Assembly: GCA_021740175.1 (NCBI GenBank)
Contig: JAIPAH010000013.1
Span: 1 to 39,950, forward strand
From: Bacteroidales bacterium
GTDB lineage: Bacteria > Bacteroidota > Bacteroidia > Bacteroidales > JAIPAH01
DNA length: 39,950 nucleotides
Reading direction: 5' to 3'
Part shown: positions 14,897 through 23,176 of the stretch, piece by piece
How the letters are laid out: every line of letters begins with the position of its first letter
How positions within the stretch are numbered: position 1 is the first letter of the stretch
Notes under the pieces: generated by a model
Told to the model about the DNA's origin: nothing
Databases searched by the model: none
What the model saw: the letters and a program-made list of their open reading frames with translations, nothing else
Translations under genes and position numbers: made by a program

Positions 14897-17800
14897 ATGA
14901 AAAAACAAAAACTTTTTACTTTATTAATTCCGATATTCTTTGTTTTTGGGAATGTTGGGATTGGGCAACCCTCAAATTATTACATGAATCCAGATTTTGG
15001 ACCTGATAACACTTTTAATATTGATGATCCCGTTGCGGGAATTGAAAATCGTACATTCCAAGCAACAAGTACTAATCAAGATTTTTATATTGAGTGGGAT
15101 AGTGAATATAATGAATGGTATAATACCGGTATCAATCTTAATGAGGAATTTGTTTTAACCTTTGAAGGGCAAGAGGGGCTTAATCATAATTCTAGTTTAA
15201 ATACTTCACCGACAAATGGAAGTTATTATACAATTCAAATAGAGGGACTTGCTTATAGTGATAGAAACGCTGTAATAATGGAAACCAGTAATTCTCCTCA
15301 ATCATTTGCTGCTTCAACTCCAGTCAGTACCCCATCAAATGTTTATCCAGGCCAGTCCGTTACAATTAATGTTAACCTTGCAGGAAGTAAATCTTCAGAA
15401 GAAAAAGTTTTTGTTCGATATTCTGATGATGGTTTTAGTACTTCAGCAGTAACTGAGGCTACAAATACAGGCGATACATGGAGCACAGCGTCTGCTACAA
15501 TTCCTGCCGGAACTAACACCTCTGGAACTACCGTTGAATATTATGCATACACTACAACAGTTTCAGCTAATAATTCATCAAATCATGATTTAATAACACT
15601 CGAAATCGCAAATAATTCTGGTAATAATTATTCTTATACAGTAGAAGATTCATGGACCACTTCAGGTTCAGGAGATGGATCCTGGGATGACTCAAATGCT
15701 TGGGATGCCGGGGAGGTTCCTGTATCCGATCAACCCGTAACTATCCAAAATAATATAACTCTCGATCAAAATGCAAGTGTTTCTTCACTAACTATAGAAA
15801 ATGGAGTAACATTCACTGCAAGCGATGGCTCAAATCGAACATTAACAATCCAGGACGGTGGCACTTTAACCAATAATGGAACATTTACCGCTTCTGACGG
15901 ATCAGTCTCTTTTGCAGGAGGAGGCACAATAAGTGGAAGTATAACATTTAACACTATAGATATTTCAGGGGGTGTAGATTTTGGCAGTAGTTCGACTGTT
16001 AATGGAACTCTTACTGTCAAGGCAGGAGGTTTTGCAAATAATAATGCCCCCACTTATGGAGGAAGTTCTACTTTATTATTTGACACAGGAGGATCGTACA
16101 CTATAGATGGAACTACTACTTTTTGGACAACAGGCTCAAATTTAGGTCAAGGTGTCCCAAATGATGTAACCGTAAATTCGACTTCACCACTAAATATTTA
16201 CGAGGCCAGAGATGTCACAGGCAAACTAACAATAAATTCCAATGGCTCAGTTGAACAGGGAAATAATACTTTTATTGTGCAAGGAAATTTGGAAAATAGT
16301 GGTAGCTTTTCATTTGCATCAGATGGAGCAGAACGTTTGGTTATCCAAGGCAATCTGGTCAATCACAGCGGCGCAAGTATTACATTATCAAATACAATAG
16401 GCGGCGACATGCAGCTTGAAGGTGATTACCAAAGTGATGGTACGGTAAACTTTAATAACCGGGCTATATTCTTTGAAGGAGGAAATGCACAATCCGTAAC
16501 AGGTGCTAATGACCCGATTAACTTTGATTATTTATATATCGCTAAATCAGGTGGAACCGTAACTTTTAATCAAAATGTTCTGGTAAATGATGAGTATGAT
16601 CAATCTGGCGGTGATGCAGAGATTTCCTCAACTACAACGCTCGAAATAGGAGCTTCAGCTATAGCTGATGTGGGTACCGGAACAACATTAACTACGAATG
16701 GAAACCTGACTATCAAATCCGATGCATCAAGTACCGGCTCTTTAATTGTAAAGGGAACATTATCAGGAAATGCCACCGCACAAAGATACATCGCCGGCCA
16801 TAGTGGTGATAACACTACCGGTTGGCATTTGCTTTCTCCACCGATAGGTACTTTCACTATAAATAATAATGCAGATTTTGATCCTGGAAATAATGATGAT
16901 GTGTATGGCTGGAGCGAAAGTTCTTATACATGGATGAACCACAAACAGGGGAATCCTTCAGATATGGTGCCTGGCACTGGCTATCTTGTCTCCTACGAGT
17001 CCACGGCTACCAAAAACTTTACCGGAACGCTCAACAATTCGGATATTACTCGTAGTAATTTATCTGTAAACCCGGATGGTAACGGCTGGCACCTCTTAGG
17101 GAATCCTTTCCCTTCCGCTTTGCATTGGGAGGAAGACGGCGACTGGAGTATTAATAACTTTGCCTCCGGCGCCAAAATCATGAACCCCGGGGGGAGTTAT
17201 ACTGATATTAGTACAGGAGGCGCAAATCAATATATCCCCGCTCACCAGGGCTTTTTTGTTCAAGCTACAACAGATGGTTCAAACAGCATTACTATTCCCA
17301 AAGCGGATAGAGAACACAATTCCACATCATTTTATAAATCAGAGGTAAACAACCTATTGACGCTTAAAGCCAGCCAGGGCAACAAATATGTGGAAACCTG
17401 GCTTCAAATGAAAGAAGGGGCGACCGTTGATTACGATGAGGAATATGATATCCATTTCCTCGGTGGTATGGAAGGCACTCCTTATTTATATTCTATAGCT
17501 GATAATGAAGAATATGTGTCTACCAATAGAATTCCCCATGATATAAGCGACACGGAAATTCCGCTCGGATTTAAAGTATTTAATGACGGGGAAGTCACCA
17601 TGGAATGGAAAAACCTGGACAGCTTTGAAAACGATGTGGCTCTATCGCTTACCGACCTGAAAACGGAAAAAACGATTAACCTGGATGAAAGCGATAGTTA
17701 CACATTTACTGCTTCAACAGAGGACGACGTAAACCGTTTCGTGCTGAACTTTAAGTCAGCCATTGGCATCGATGAGCAAAGCGACGAGCTGGAAGGTGTT

Positions 17801-18013
17801 AGCATTTATTCGCATGATAACCGTATATTTGTGAATTCCGGTGATGAACTGACCAATGCCGAGCTCAGCGTTTACAACACATTAGGCCAGTTGGTTAGTC
17901 GGGAGTCCTATAAATCAGGCGATAAAGTCATCTCCATTGATCAAAGAGGAGCTTATATCGTGCGCATACAAGCTGAAGAAGGTGTAGCCACTGAAAAAGT
18001 AATTATCCGATAA
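14897..18013 (+). CDS. T9SS-exported multidomain surface protein
   Basis: 1038 residues from ATG 14897. The frame could open at TTG 14870, but the signal peptide begins at MKKQKLF. The first ~240 residues after the signal peptide match the N-terminal modules of the 4238 and GH13 proteins (VFVRYSDDGF here, VYVRYTEDDW there). A Ser/Thr/Gly/Asn-rich stretch (about 245-600) has the NGVTF, GGTLTNNGTF style of repetitive beta-strand domains. Next is a domain with paired WHLLSPP and WHLLGNPFPS motifs (about 630-800), then a T9SS sorting domain (about 960-1038) in which the usual YPNP is replaced by IYSHD. No enzyme motif is visible. The first two-thirds are more AT-rich than the last third, so the gene looks mosaic. 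Its likely role is surface binding within the glucan cluster. Confidence 0.78.
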   Translation: MKKQKLFTLLIPIFFVFGNVGIGQPSNYYMNPDFGPDNTFNIDDPVAGIENRTFQATSTNQDFYIEWDSEYNEWYNTGINLNEEFVLTFEGQEGLNHNSSLNTSPTNGSYYTIQIEGLAYSDRNAVIMETSNSPQSFAASTPVSTPSNVYPGQSVTINVNLAGSKSSEEKVFVRYSDDGFSTSAVTEATNTGDTWSTASATIPAGTNTSGTTVEYYAYTTTVSANNSSNHDLITLEIANNSGNNYSYTVEDSWTTSGSGDGSWDDSNAWDAGEVPVSDQPVTIQNNITLDQNASVSSLTIENGVTFTASDGSNRTLTIQDGGTLTNNGTFTASDGSVSFAGGGTISGSITFNTIDISGGVDFGSSSTVNGTLTVKAGGFANNNAPTYGGSSTLLFDTGGSYTIDGTTTFWTTGSNLGQGVPNDVTVNSTSPLNIYEARDVTGKLTINSNGSVEQGNNTFIVQGNLENSGSFSFASDGAERLVIQGNLVNHSGASITLSNTIGGDMQLEGDYQSDGTVNFNNRAIFFEGGNAQSVTGANDPINFDYLYIAKSGGTVTFNQNVLVNDEYDQSGGDAEISSTTTLEIGASAIADVGTGTTLTTNGNLTIKSDASSTGSLIVKGTLSGNATAQRYIAGHSGDNTTGWHLLSPPIGTFTINNNADFDPGNNDDVYGWSESSYTWMNHKQGNPSDMVPGTGYLVSYESTATKNFTGTLNNSDITRSNLSVNPDGNGWHLLGNPFPSALHWEEDGDWSINNFASGAKIMNPGGSYTDISTGGANQYIPAHQGFFVQATTDGSNSITIPKADREHNSTSFYKSEVNNLLTLKASQGNKYVETWLQMKEGATVDYDEEYDIHFLGGMEGTPYLYSIADNEEYVSTNRIPHDISDTEIPLGFKVFNDGEVTMEWKNLDSFENDVALSLTDLKTEKTINLDESDSYTFTASTEDDVNRFVLNFKSAIGIDEQSDELEGVSIYSHDNRIFVNSGDELTNAELSVYNTLGQLVSRESYKSGDKVISIDQRGAYIVRIQAEEGVATEKVIIR

Positions 18014-18036
18014 TTTTGAATAAAAAAACAAAGACT

Positions 18037-18270
18037 ATGAAAAAGATAACAAACATAATAGCGGCATTATTAATAACTGTTCTGCCTTTGATTTCACTTG
18101 GACAGAATGTACCTGCTCCACCGGATCAACATGGCAGTGACACCAATCAATCGGCTGAAAGTGCCCCCATCGGTGGCGGAGTAGCTATTCTTTTATCGCT
18201 GGGTGCAGCATACGGCGGCAAGAAGTATTACGACTACCGCAAGAAGTTGAAAAACGAAATGGAGGATTAA
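18037..18270 (+). CDS. Small PID-CTERM-like sorted protein
   Basis: 77 residues from ATG 18037 (a TTG at 18016 is the alternative). It has a signal peptide to about residue 23 (LISLGQ), a short Pro/Gln/Ser linker, then APIGGG, a hydrophobic Gly/Ala-rich helix and a basic KKYYDYRKK end. This layout is that of the short PID-CTERM protein-sorting proteins of Bacteroidota, which commonly sit directly after a T9SS cargo gene as here (23-nt gap). The function of the class is not established, and the assignment rests on pattern recognition. It is probably co-transcribed with the 14897 gene. Confidence 0.65.
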   Translation: MKKITNIIAALLITVLPLISLGQNVPAPPDQHGSDTNQSAESAPIGGGVAILLSLGAAYGGKKYYDYRKKLKNEMED

Positions 18271-18302
18271 AAGGATTTCACATCCTTTCCATAAACTACA
18301 GA

Positions 18303-18336
18303 AGCCGTATTCTGCCATGGGCAGGATGCGGCTTTG
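18303..18336 (+). terminator. Hairpin terminator after the PID-CTERM gene
   Basis: Arms 18303-18316 and 18320-18333 pair over 14 bp with two G-T pairs and a 3-nt loop. Only a short T-run follows (18333-18335), so efficiency is uncertain. It begins 32 nt past the stop codon. Confidence 0.6.
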
Positions 18337-18424
18337 CTGATTTGGCTGCTCCGGGTTTGTCACAGCAAAGTTCCTCTTCAATTATTTGGGATTTTAAAAA
18401 ACCTTTTTTTTAGCTATTCAATCT

Positions 18425-19080
18425 TTGTGGGTTGCTTCGGCCTCTGCCCCTCAACCCTTAATCCCTTCTCCCCAGGGAGAAGGGAAATTTGGCTTCGCTT
18501 TTTTTTTTATTCGGAAACCAAGCGGCGTTAGCTGCGATAATATTTATAGCCAGTCGATATACCCCATTCCATTCCATAGCGGCAGCGCCGCGATCATATG
18601 AGCGCTTTCCGGATGTTACCGGTGCTCCGCACCTTGATTTCGGCAGGACGACATCTGAAGCTATAAATATTACCGGCGCTAAAGCGCCTTTTTATTTCTA
18701 TGCCTATGACGAAACGATAAGTCGCTCCATGCGTTTGTAGCTCTCATGCCGCGAAAAAGGCGTTACAAATTCCAGGACATTTTGCCACGCACCACATGCG
18801 CACGGCGGCTTGTAAATCCCGTCCGTACTAGCACCATTCATCCCGGAATAGCAGCCAGAGACTGCAAGAATGAAGAGGTCAAAGCGAGGACGCTTTGACC
18901 AACGCTTGAAGACGCTTTAACCCCGCTTCCGATCGAATGCTTCGCGTGCGAGATTTTTTTGCGTCTGTGACGAACTGGCAGATCGCTTAATGTTTTTGCA
19001 TTTCTTAAACTCCGAAGATGGCGATACAAACGCCAGGACTTTTGCCATGCGCCTTAGGTGCACGCGGCGGCTCGGGTTTT
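18425..19080 (+). repeat. Composite intergenic repeat, copy B
   Basis: It has the same order of segments as copy A: the CCCTTCTCC/GGAGAAGGG hairpin (18464-18484), the hairpin array (about 18521-18688), and a tail with CGAAACGATAAGTCGCTCC and CATCCCGGAATAGCAGCC (18710-18920) shared with copy C. The last part (18925-19075) resembles the tail of copy A. The region 18271-20699 contains no gene that I can support. Confidence 0.8.
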
Positions 19081-19084
19081 TATT

Positions 19085-19390
19085 TTTGCTTTGAGCCAAA
19101 CTCCGGCAGTAAAATACAAAGCCTTCATTTTAAGTAAAACAATATAGCTATGACGTATCCTTCTTCAAGTCTCCCCTTTCAGAAGAGCCTGTCCCGCCTT
19201 ATGCGGGAGGAGATTTAGAGGGGTATATACCTGAGCGTAAGCCTTGATCCACCCCCTTGGTCCGGAAGCCGGAGGCCTGCCCGTACCGATCGGTACGTTC
19301 GGGCAGGAATCTCCTGGTTTACACCAATACGAAACATGGCAATTCTTTGTATTTCGGCAGCTTAGAATTTCATGTCAAAAAATCATTTAA
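19085..19390. other. Gene-free spacer with nested palindromes
   Basis: There is no supported gene. It contains an inverted repeat with CCTGCCCG (19276-19283) and CGGGCAGG (19300-19307) around the palindrome TACCGATCGGTA (19284-19295). It also has a CTCCCC/GGGG-flanked segment (about 19171-19222) with a CCCGC/GCGGG hairpin inside. Both are forms of dispersed intergenic palindromes rather than terminators. Confidence 0.4.
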
Positions 19391-19392
19391 CA

Positions 19393-19665
19393 TCCCGGAA
19401 GAGCAGCCGGAGACTGCAAGAATGAAGAGGTCAAAGCGAAGACGCTTTGACCAACGCTTAAAAACGTTTTGATCAACAAAAGATCTGAAATCCCAAAACT
19501 CAAGCACCAAATTTCAGGGAAATTTCAATTTCCAAAACTCAATCATCTTCTCTTTTCTTCTTTTGAAAATTGGGTTTTGGTGCTTGTTTGGGATTTGGGA
19601 ATTGCTATTTGGGATTTGAAAGATCTTTCCCGAAGGGATAGCGCTTCCTATGCCGCTTAGCGGTA
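19393..19665 (+). repeat. Repeat segment with long imperfect inverted repeat
   Basis: CATCCCGGAAGAGCAGCC starts a segment (19393-19476) repeated at 18838-18917 and 20100-20187. Next, an AAATCCCAAA/AAGCACCAAA arm (about 19488-19510) faces a TTTTGGTGCTTG/TTTGGGATTT arm (about 19573-19600), giving a large imperfect stem-loop. The CCGAAGGGATAGCGCTTCC segment follows at 19629-19664, truncated compared with 10199 and 20339. Confidence 0.65.
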
Positions 19666-19699
19666 GGAGAAGGAGGTTTGGGAGAACTAAAGCCTGTTG

Positions 19700-20190
19700 C
19701 TTTGCTCTGCCCCTCAACCCATAATCCTTTCTCCCCGCGGAGAAGGGAAATTTGGCTTCGCTTTTTTTTCACCCGGAAACCAAGCGGCGTTAGCCGTGAT
19801 AAGATTTATAGCCAGTCGATATACCCCATTCCATTCCATAGCGGCAGCGCCGCGATCATATGAGAGCTTTCCGGATGTTACCGGTGCTCCGCACCTTGAT
19901 TTCGGCAGGGCGGCGTTTGAAGCTATAAATATTACCGGCGCTAAAGCGCCTTTTTATTTCTATGCCTATGACGAAACGATAAGTCGCTCCATGCGTTTGT
20001 AGCTCTCAAGCCGCGAAAAAGGCGTTACAAATTCCAGGACATTTTGCCACGCACCACATGCGCACGGCGGCTTGTAAATCCCGTCCGTACTAGCACCATT
20101 CATCCCGGAAGAGCAGCCAGAGGCTGCAAGAATGAAGAGGTCAAAGCGAGGACTCTTTGACCAACGCTTGAAAACGTTTTGATCGACAAG
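19700..20190 (+). repeat. Composite intergenic repeat, copy C
   Basis: This is closely similar to copy B across about 19705-20175. It includes the CCTTTCTCC hairpin, the hairpin array (19784-19950), the CGAAACGATAAGTCGCTCC tail and the CATCCCGGAAGAGCAGCC segment. All copies lie in the same orientation. An ORF of 83-101 codons is open in copies B and C, but a one-base length difference closes it in copy A. Confidence 0.8.
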
Positions 20191-20269
20191 AATTCTGAAA
20201 GTCCAAATCCCAGGCACCAAATTCCAAAAAAAACCAATTTTCAATACCCAAACATTTTCTCTTTTCCTC

Positions 20270-20600
20270 ATTTGAAAATTGTGATTTGGCGCTTTTTTGG
20301 GATTTGGGAATTGATATTTGGGATTTGAACGATTTCCCCCGAAGGGATAGCGCTTCCTATGCCGCTTAGCGGAATGTGTCCAAAATAGAACTACCAAACT
20401 CAATTTATCCCGGAGGCAAATGAGACCTTGAGCTACATTCCGCTTAGCGGCTGGCACTGGAGGTTCGTAAGAACTGATGCTTGTTGCTTTGCTCCGCCCC
20501 TCAACCCTTAATCCCTTCTCCCCAGGGAGAAGGGAAATTTGGTTTCGCTCTATTACTACATTGACGAGCTAGCGGCGTTAGCCGCAATAAAATTAATAGC
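20270..20600 (+). repeat. Composite intergenic repeat, copy D (partial)
   Basis: It holds the TTTGGGATTTG segment (20270-20335), the CCGAAGGGATAGCGCTTCC segment with its full interior (20339-20452, near-identical to 10199-10318), the CCCTTCTCC hairpin (about 20513-20534), and only the first hairpin of the array (GCGGC GTTA GCCGC, 20572-20585). The rest of the array is lost. Confidence 0.75.
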
Positions 20601-20699
20601 CATATCTCGCACAGGAGAATCACCAAAATTCTGGTTTTATGCCTCCGCTTTTTTTGTTTCCTCTGTACGTTTTTTATTTTAGTTGACCTGAACTATTAA

Positions 20700-21659
20700 A
20701 TGGAAAATATGAAACATATTCTGTTTATACTGTCTCTATTGATAATATCGAGCATTAAAACTTCTGCACAGAAAGAACTGACCCACGCTAAAATCTATCT
20801 ATCAGAGGGTAAGGTGATTGAAGGTCAGATAAAATCGAATTTTGCAATAAAGCCCCATGTTAAAGTTTATATGGATGATAAAAAGAAAAATTACTCCAAA
20901 AGGAAGATTGACAGCATTCTGATAGGTGAAGACAAATATTTTACGGAAAGAGACTTCCTAACAACAAATTTTTTAAGAGAAGTTGAGAAAGGAACTATCT
21001 CCCTTTATGAAGTGAATAATAACTTGCTGGGCATAAAGCGGAAAGATTATGATTTGTACCCTATTCCCGAATCAAAATATCGTTATGCTTATAATCTTTT
21101 TTGTAAAAACACATTCGGGAAAGATTCAAGCGAAATGAATAAAGATGAGTTTATTGAAAAAGTAGAAGCATATAATTCCTCTACGTCAATTAGCTCTGAA
21201 AAACCTGTGTTATTTGACTCAATTCGCAAAAGTTCCGAAGCATTTTTAACCCGATTGAGTTTCTTAAGACCTGAAGTGGGTTTTGAAGCTAAAATAACTA
21301 ACGGAATATCAATATATAATTCATTTGGAATGAATTTTTTCGGCGATATGTTCAGAGATGCACAAACCATTATAAATTATGATTATTCGGGAGCGATCAG
21401 ATTCTATTACAACCAAAGGAAAAGATTAAAACAAGGAAAAAGTAATTACAATTTTTCCGGACCTTATTATGCTGTCACATATAAACATATAATCGATGTT
21501 AACCAAAAAAACAAACATGTTATCGGGTTAATTCATGGATGGCAGTTTAACAATTTATTTAAATCATTATACAGCGGTTTTAGATTTGGGTTAGGCTTTA
21601 ATCCCAAGAATGATAATATAATAGTGATGAGTTTTTTAAATATGGGGTTTGCTTTTTGA
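20700..21659 (+). CDS. Uncharacterised exported protein, possible outer-membrane barrel
   Basis: 319 residues; the start is at ATG 20700, or more likely ATG 20709 (MKHILF). A signal peptide ends near TSAQ (residue 23). Residues 25-130 contain a segment on IYLSEGKVIEGQIKSN, a beta-rich pattern common in small Bacteroidota envelope proteins. The C-terminal half alternates polar and aromatic residues and ends in Phe (NMGFAF), as outer-membrane beta-barrels do. I do not recognise the family. The gene is AT-rich and stands alone between the repeat blocks and a decayed elbB copy, so it may be accessory DNA. Confidence 0.6.
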   Translation: MENMKHILFILSLLIISSIKTSAQKELTHAKIYLSEGKVIEGQIKSNFAIKPHVKVYMDDKKKNYSKRKIDSILIGEDKYFTERDFLTTNFLREVEKGTISLYEVNNNLLGIKRKDYDLYPIPESKYRYAYNLFCKNTFGKDSSEMNKDEFIEKVEAYNSSTSISSEKPVLFDSIRKSSEAFLTRLSFLRPEVGFEAKITNGISIYNSFGMNFFGDMFRDAQTIINYDYSGAIRFYYNQRKRLKQGKSNYNFSGPYYAVTYKHIIDVNQKNKHVIGLIHGWQFNNLFKSLYSGFRFGLGFNPKNDNIIVMSFLNMGFAF

Positions 21660-21681
21660 AGAGGGTTCGTAACAATAATAA

Positions 21682-21739
21682 CCTCACCCCCCGCTCCCGT
21701 TTCCGGGAGCTACCCTCTCGGGCTTTAAAGGAGGTGAGG
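21682..21739. repeat. Nested hairpin, duplicate of 35978-36035
   Basis: An outer stem, CCTCACC...GGTGAGG, encloses an inner GCTCCCG TTTC CGGGAGC hairpin. The segment is part of a 143-bp block (21674-21816) that matches 35970-36112 at a constant offset with four mismatches and no gaps. Confidence 0.75.
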
Positions 21740-21755
21740 GATATGACTTTGGCTA

Positions 21756-21900
21756 TTACTTCATTTTCTTATTCATGGCCTTCACCACGTTTTCGGCTCC
21801 TTCCCATATCTGGAGGGTACCCTATCTTTAATGGCCCGGGCTACTATCTGGTTGACCGGGAACCAGGGTCCTTTCATTACAAAGTCAGATAAATTCCTTC
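21756..21900 (-). pseudogene. Decayed elbB-like fragment
   Basis: On the minus strand 21895-21824 encodes NLSDF..KGP...VN..V..AIKD. This aligns with residues 100-123 of the intact ElbB at 36052-36702 (15 of 24 identical). It is joined directly to the last ~17 codons and stop of elbB (21816-21756), skipping about 76 codons. The upstream half of the gene is missing. The 3' part is nearly identical to the intact gene while the internal part is diverged. This suggests a decaying paralogue whose end was recently overwritten by, or copied from, the intact locus. Confidence 0.7.
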
Positions 21901-22018
21901 CTGTAGCAAAGGGGTAAACCTGAAACCAAAGATTGTTAAAATTGTCTTCATGATTAAGGGGGCAAGCCTGTTTAGGTGTACTACTTAGTAACAATTAGCG
22001 AAACAAATACTGCTAAAT

Positions 22019-23176
22019 ATGATACTCTTTAAATCCTGTGAATTATATGATCCTGAATATAAAGGGAGCAAAGATGTTTTAGTGGCCGGGGGGAGAATTA
22101 TTGCCATTGAAAATAATCTTTCACTAAATGCAGACCATTTACTAAAAGTTGTAGATGCAAAAGGTATGAAGCTATGCCCCGGATTCATCGATGCGCATGT
22201 CCACATCGCCGGTGCCGGCGGTGAGGGCGGACCAGCCACACGCACCCCGGAAATGCAGTTGAGTCACATGATAAATGCGGGTGTAACGACGGTTATCGGG
22301 TGCCTTGGAACCGACGGGATGACGCGCTCTGTGGAGTCGGTGTTGATGAAGGTAAAGTCGCTCCGGGCCGAAGGCGTCTCGGCCTGGATGTACACCGGCG
22401 CCTACCAAGTTCCCCCGCCCACCCTGCTGGGCGATGTCGGCCGGGATATTACCCTGGTTGAGGAAGTCATTGGTGCCGGGGAAATCGCTCTCTCCGACCA
22501 CCGCTCCTCCACACCCACTACCGCCGAATTGATTAAACTTACCGAACACGCCAGGGTGGGAGGAATGCTCGGCGGAAAAGCCGGAATCGTTAATATCCAT
22601 ATAGGCGATGCCGACGACCCTTTCCGACCCCTGCATGAAGCGGTGAAAAATAGCGAGTTGAAGTATACCCAATTTTTACCGACCCACTGTACAAGGAACA
22701 AACAAATCTTTAACGATGCCCTGGCTTATGGAAAAGAAGGCTATATCGACATAACTGCCAGCGCTTATCCCTATTTCCCGGATATAGAAGTTAAACCCTC
22801 CGAAGCAATGGCAAGATTTATTAAAGAAGGGCTGCCTTTGGAACACATTACCATGACCTCCGACGGGCTTGGCTCGCTGCCCCACTTTAACGAAAAAGGT
22901 GAGCTGGAGAAGCTGGAAATGGGTTATCCCGATTCTTTACTCAAAGAAATCAAAGATGCCGTACAAAAAGAAAAATTGCCTTTTCAACAAGTAATTAAGT
23001 CCATCACATCCTCTCCTGCCGATATCCTGAAGCTGAGCCAAAAAGGGTATATCCATCCGGGAAAGGATGCCGACCTTGTGCTGTTGGATGAAAACTATGA
23101 GATCAATTCCATGATGGCTATGGGTGAGATGATGTTAGAAGATTACCGGAATCTTAAAAAAGGAACCTATGAATAA
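22019..23176 (+). CDS. iadA: Isoaspartyl dipeptidase
   Basis: This 385-residue amidohydrolase hydrolyses beta-aspartyl dipeptides and has no signal peptide, so it is cytoplasmic. The binuclear metal site is visible: His60 and His62 in GFIDAHVH, His194 in VNIHIGDA, His223 in PTHCTRN, and Asp282 in MTSDGLGS. Substrate residues match E. coli IadA: Glu69, Tyr129 (TGAYQ), Arg162 (SDHRSS) and Arg226. The bridging carboxylated lysine (Lys162 in E. coli) is Glu155 here. The gene overlaps the next one by 8 nt. With two cyanophycinase-like genes downstream, its likely substrate is beta-Asp-Arg released from cyanophycin, giving aspartate and arginine. General repair of isoaspartyl peptides is the alternative. 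Confidence 0.9.
   Translation: MILFKSCELYDPEYKGSKDVLVAGGRIIAIENNLSLNADHLLKVVDAKGMKLCPGFIDAHVHIAGAGGEGGPATRTPEMQLSHMINAGVTTVIGCLGTDGMTRSVESVLMKVKSLRAEGVSAWMYTGAYQVPPPTLLGDVGRDITLVEEVIGAGEIALSDHRSSTPTTAELIKLTEHARVGGMLGGKAGIVNIHIGDADDPFRPLHEAVKNSELKYTQFLPTHCTRNKQIFNDALAYGKEGYIDITASAYPYFPDIEVKPSEAMARFIKEGLPLEHITMTSDGLGSLPHFNEKGELEKLEMGYPDSLLKEIKDAVQKEKLPFQQVIKSITSSPADILKLSQKGYIHPGKDADLVLLDENYEINSMMAMGEMMLEDYRNLKKGTYE

Noticed and set aside
18489-20002. Similar 83-101 codon ORFs in repeat copies B and C (ending SRSMRL)
   Set aside because: Copy A has one base fewer in the shared stretch and loses the frame, there is no start or ribosome site in common, and the similarity follows the DNA repeat. 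This is not a gene.
19460-20180. AAAACGTTTTGATC at 19463 and 20172 as further LacI-type operators
   Set aside because: They lie inside the dispersed repeat segment, lack the GCAAAC/GTTTGC arms and are not near a start codon.
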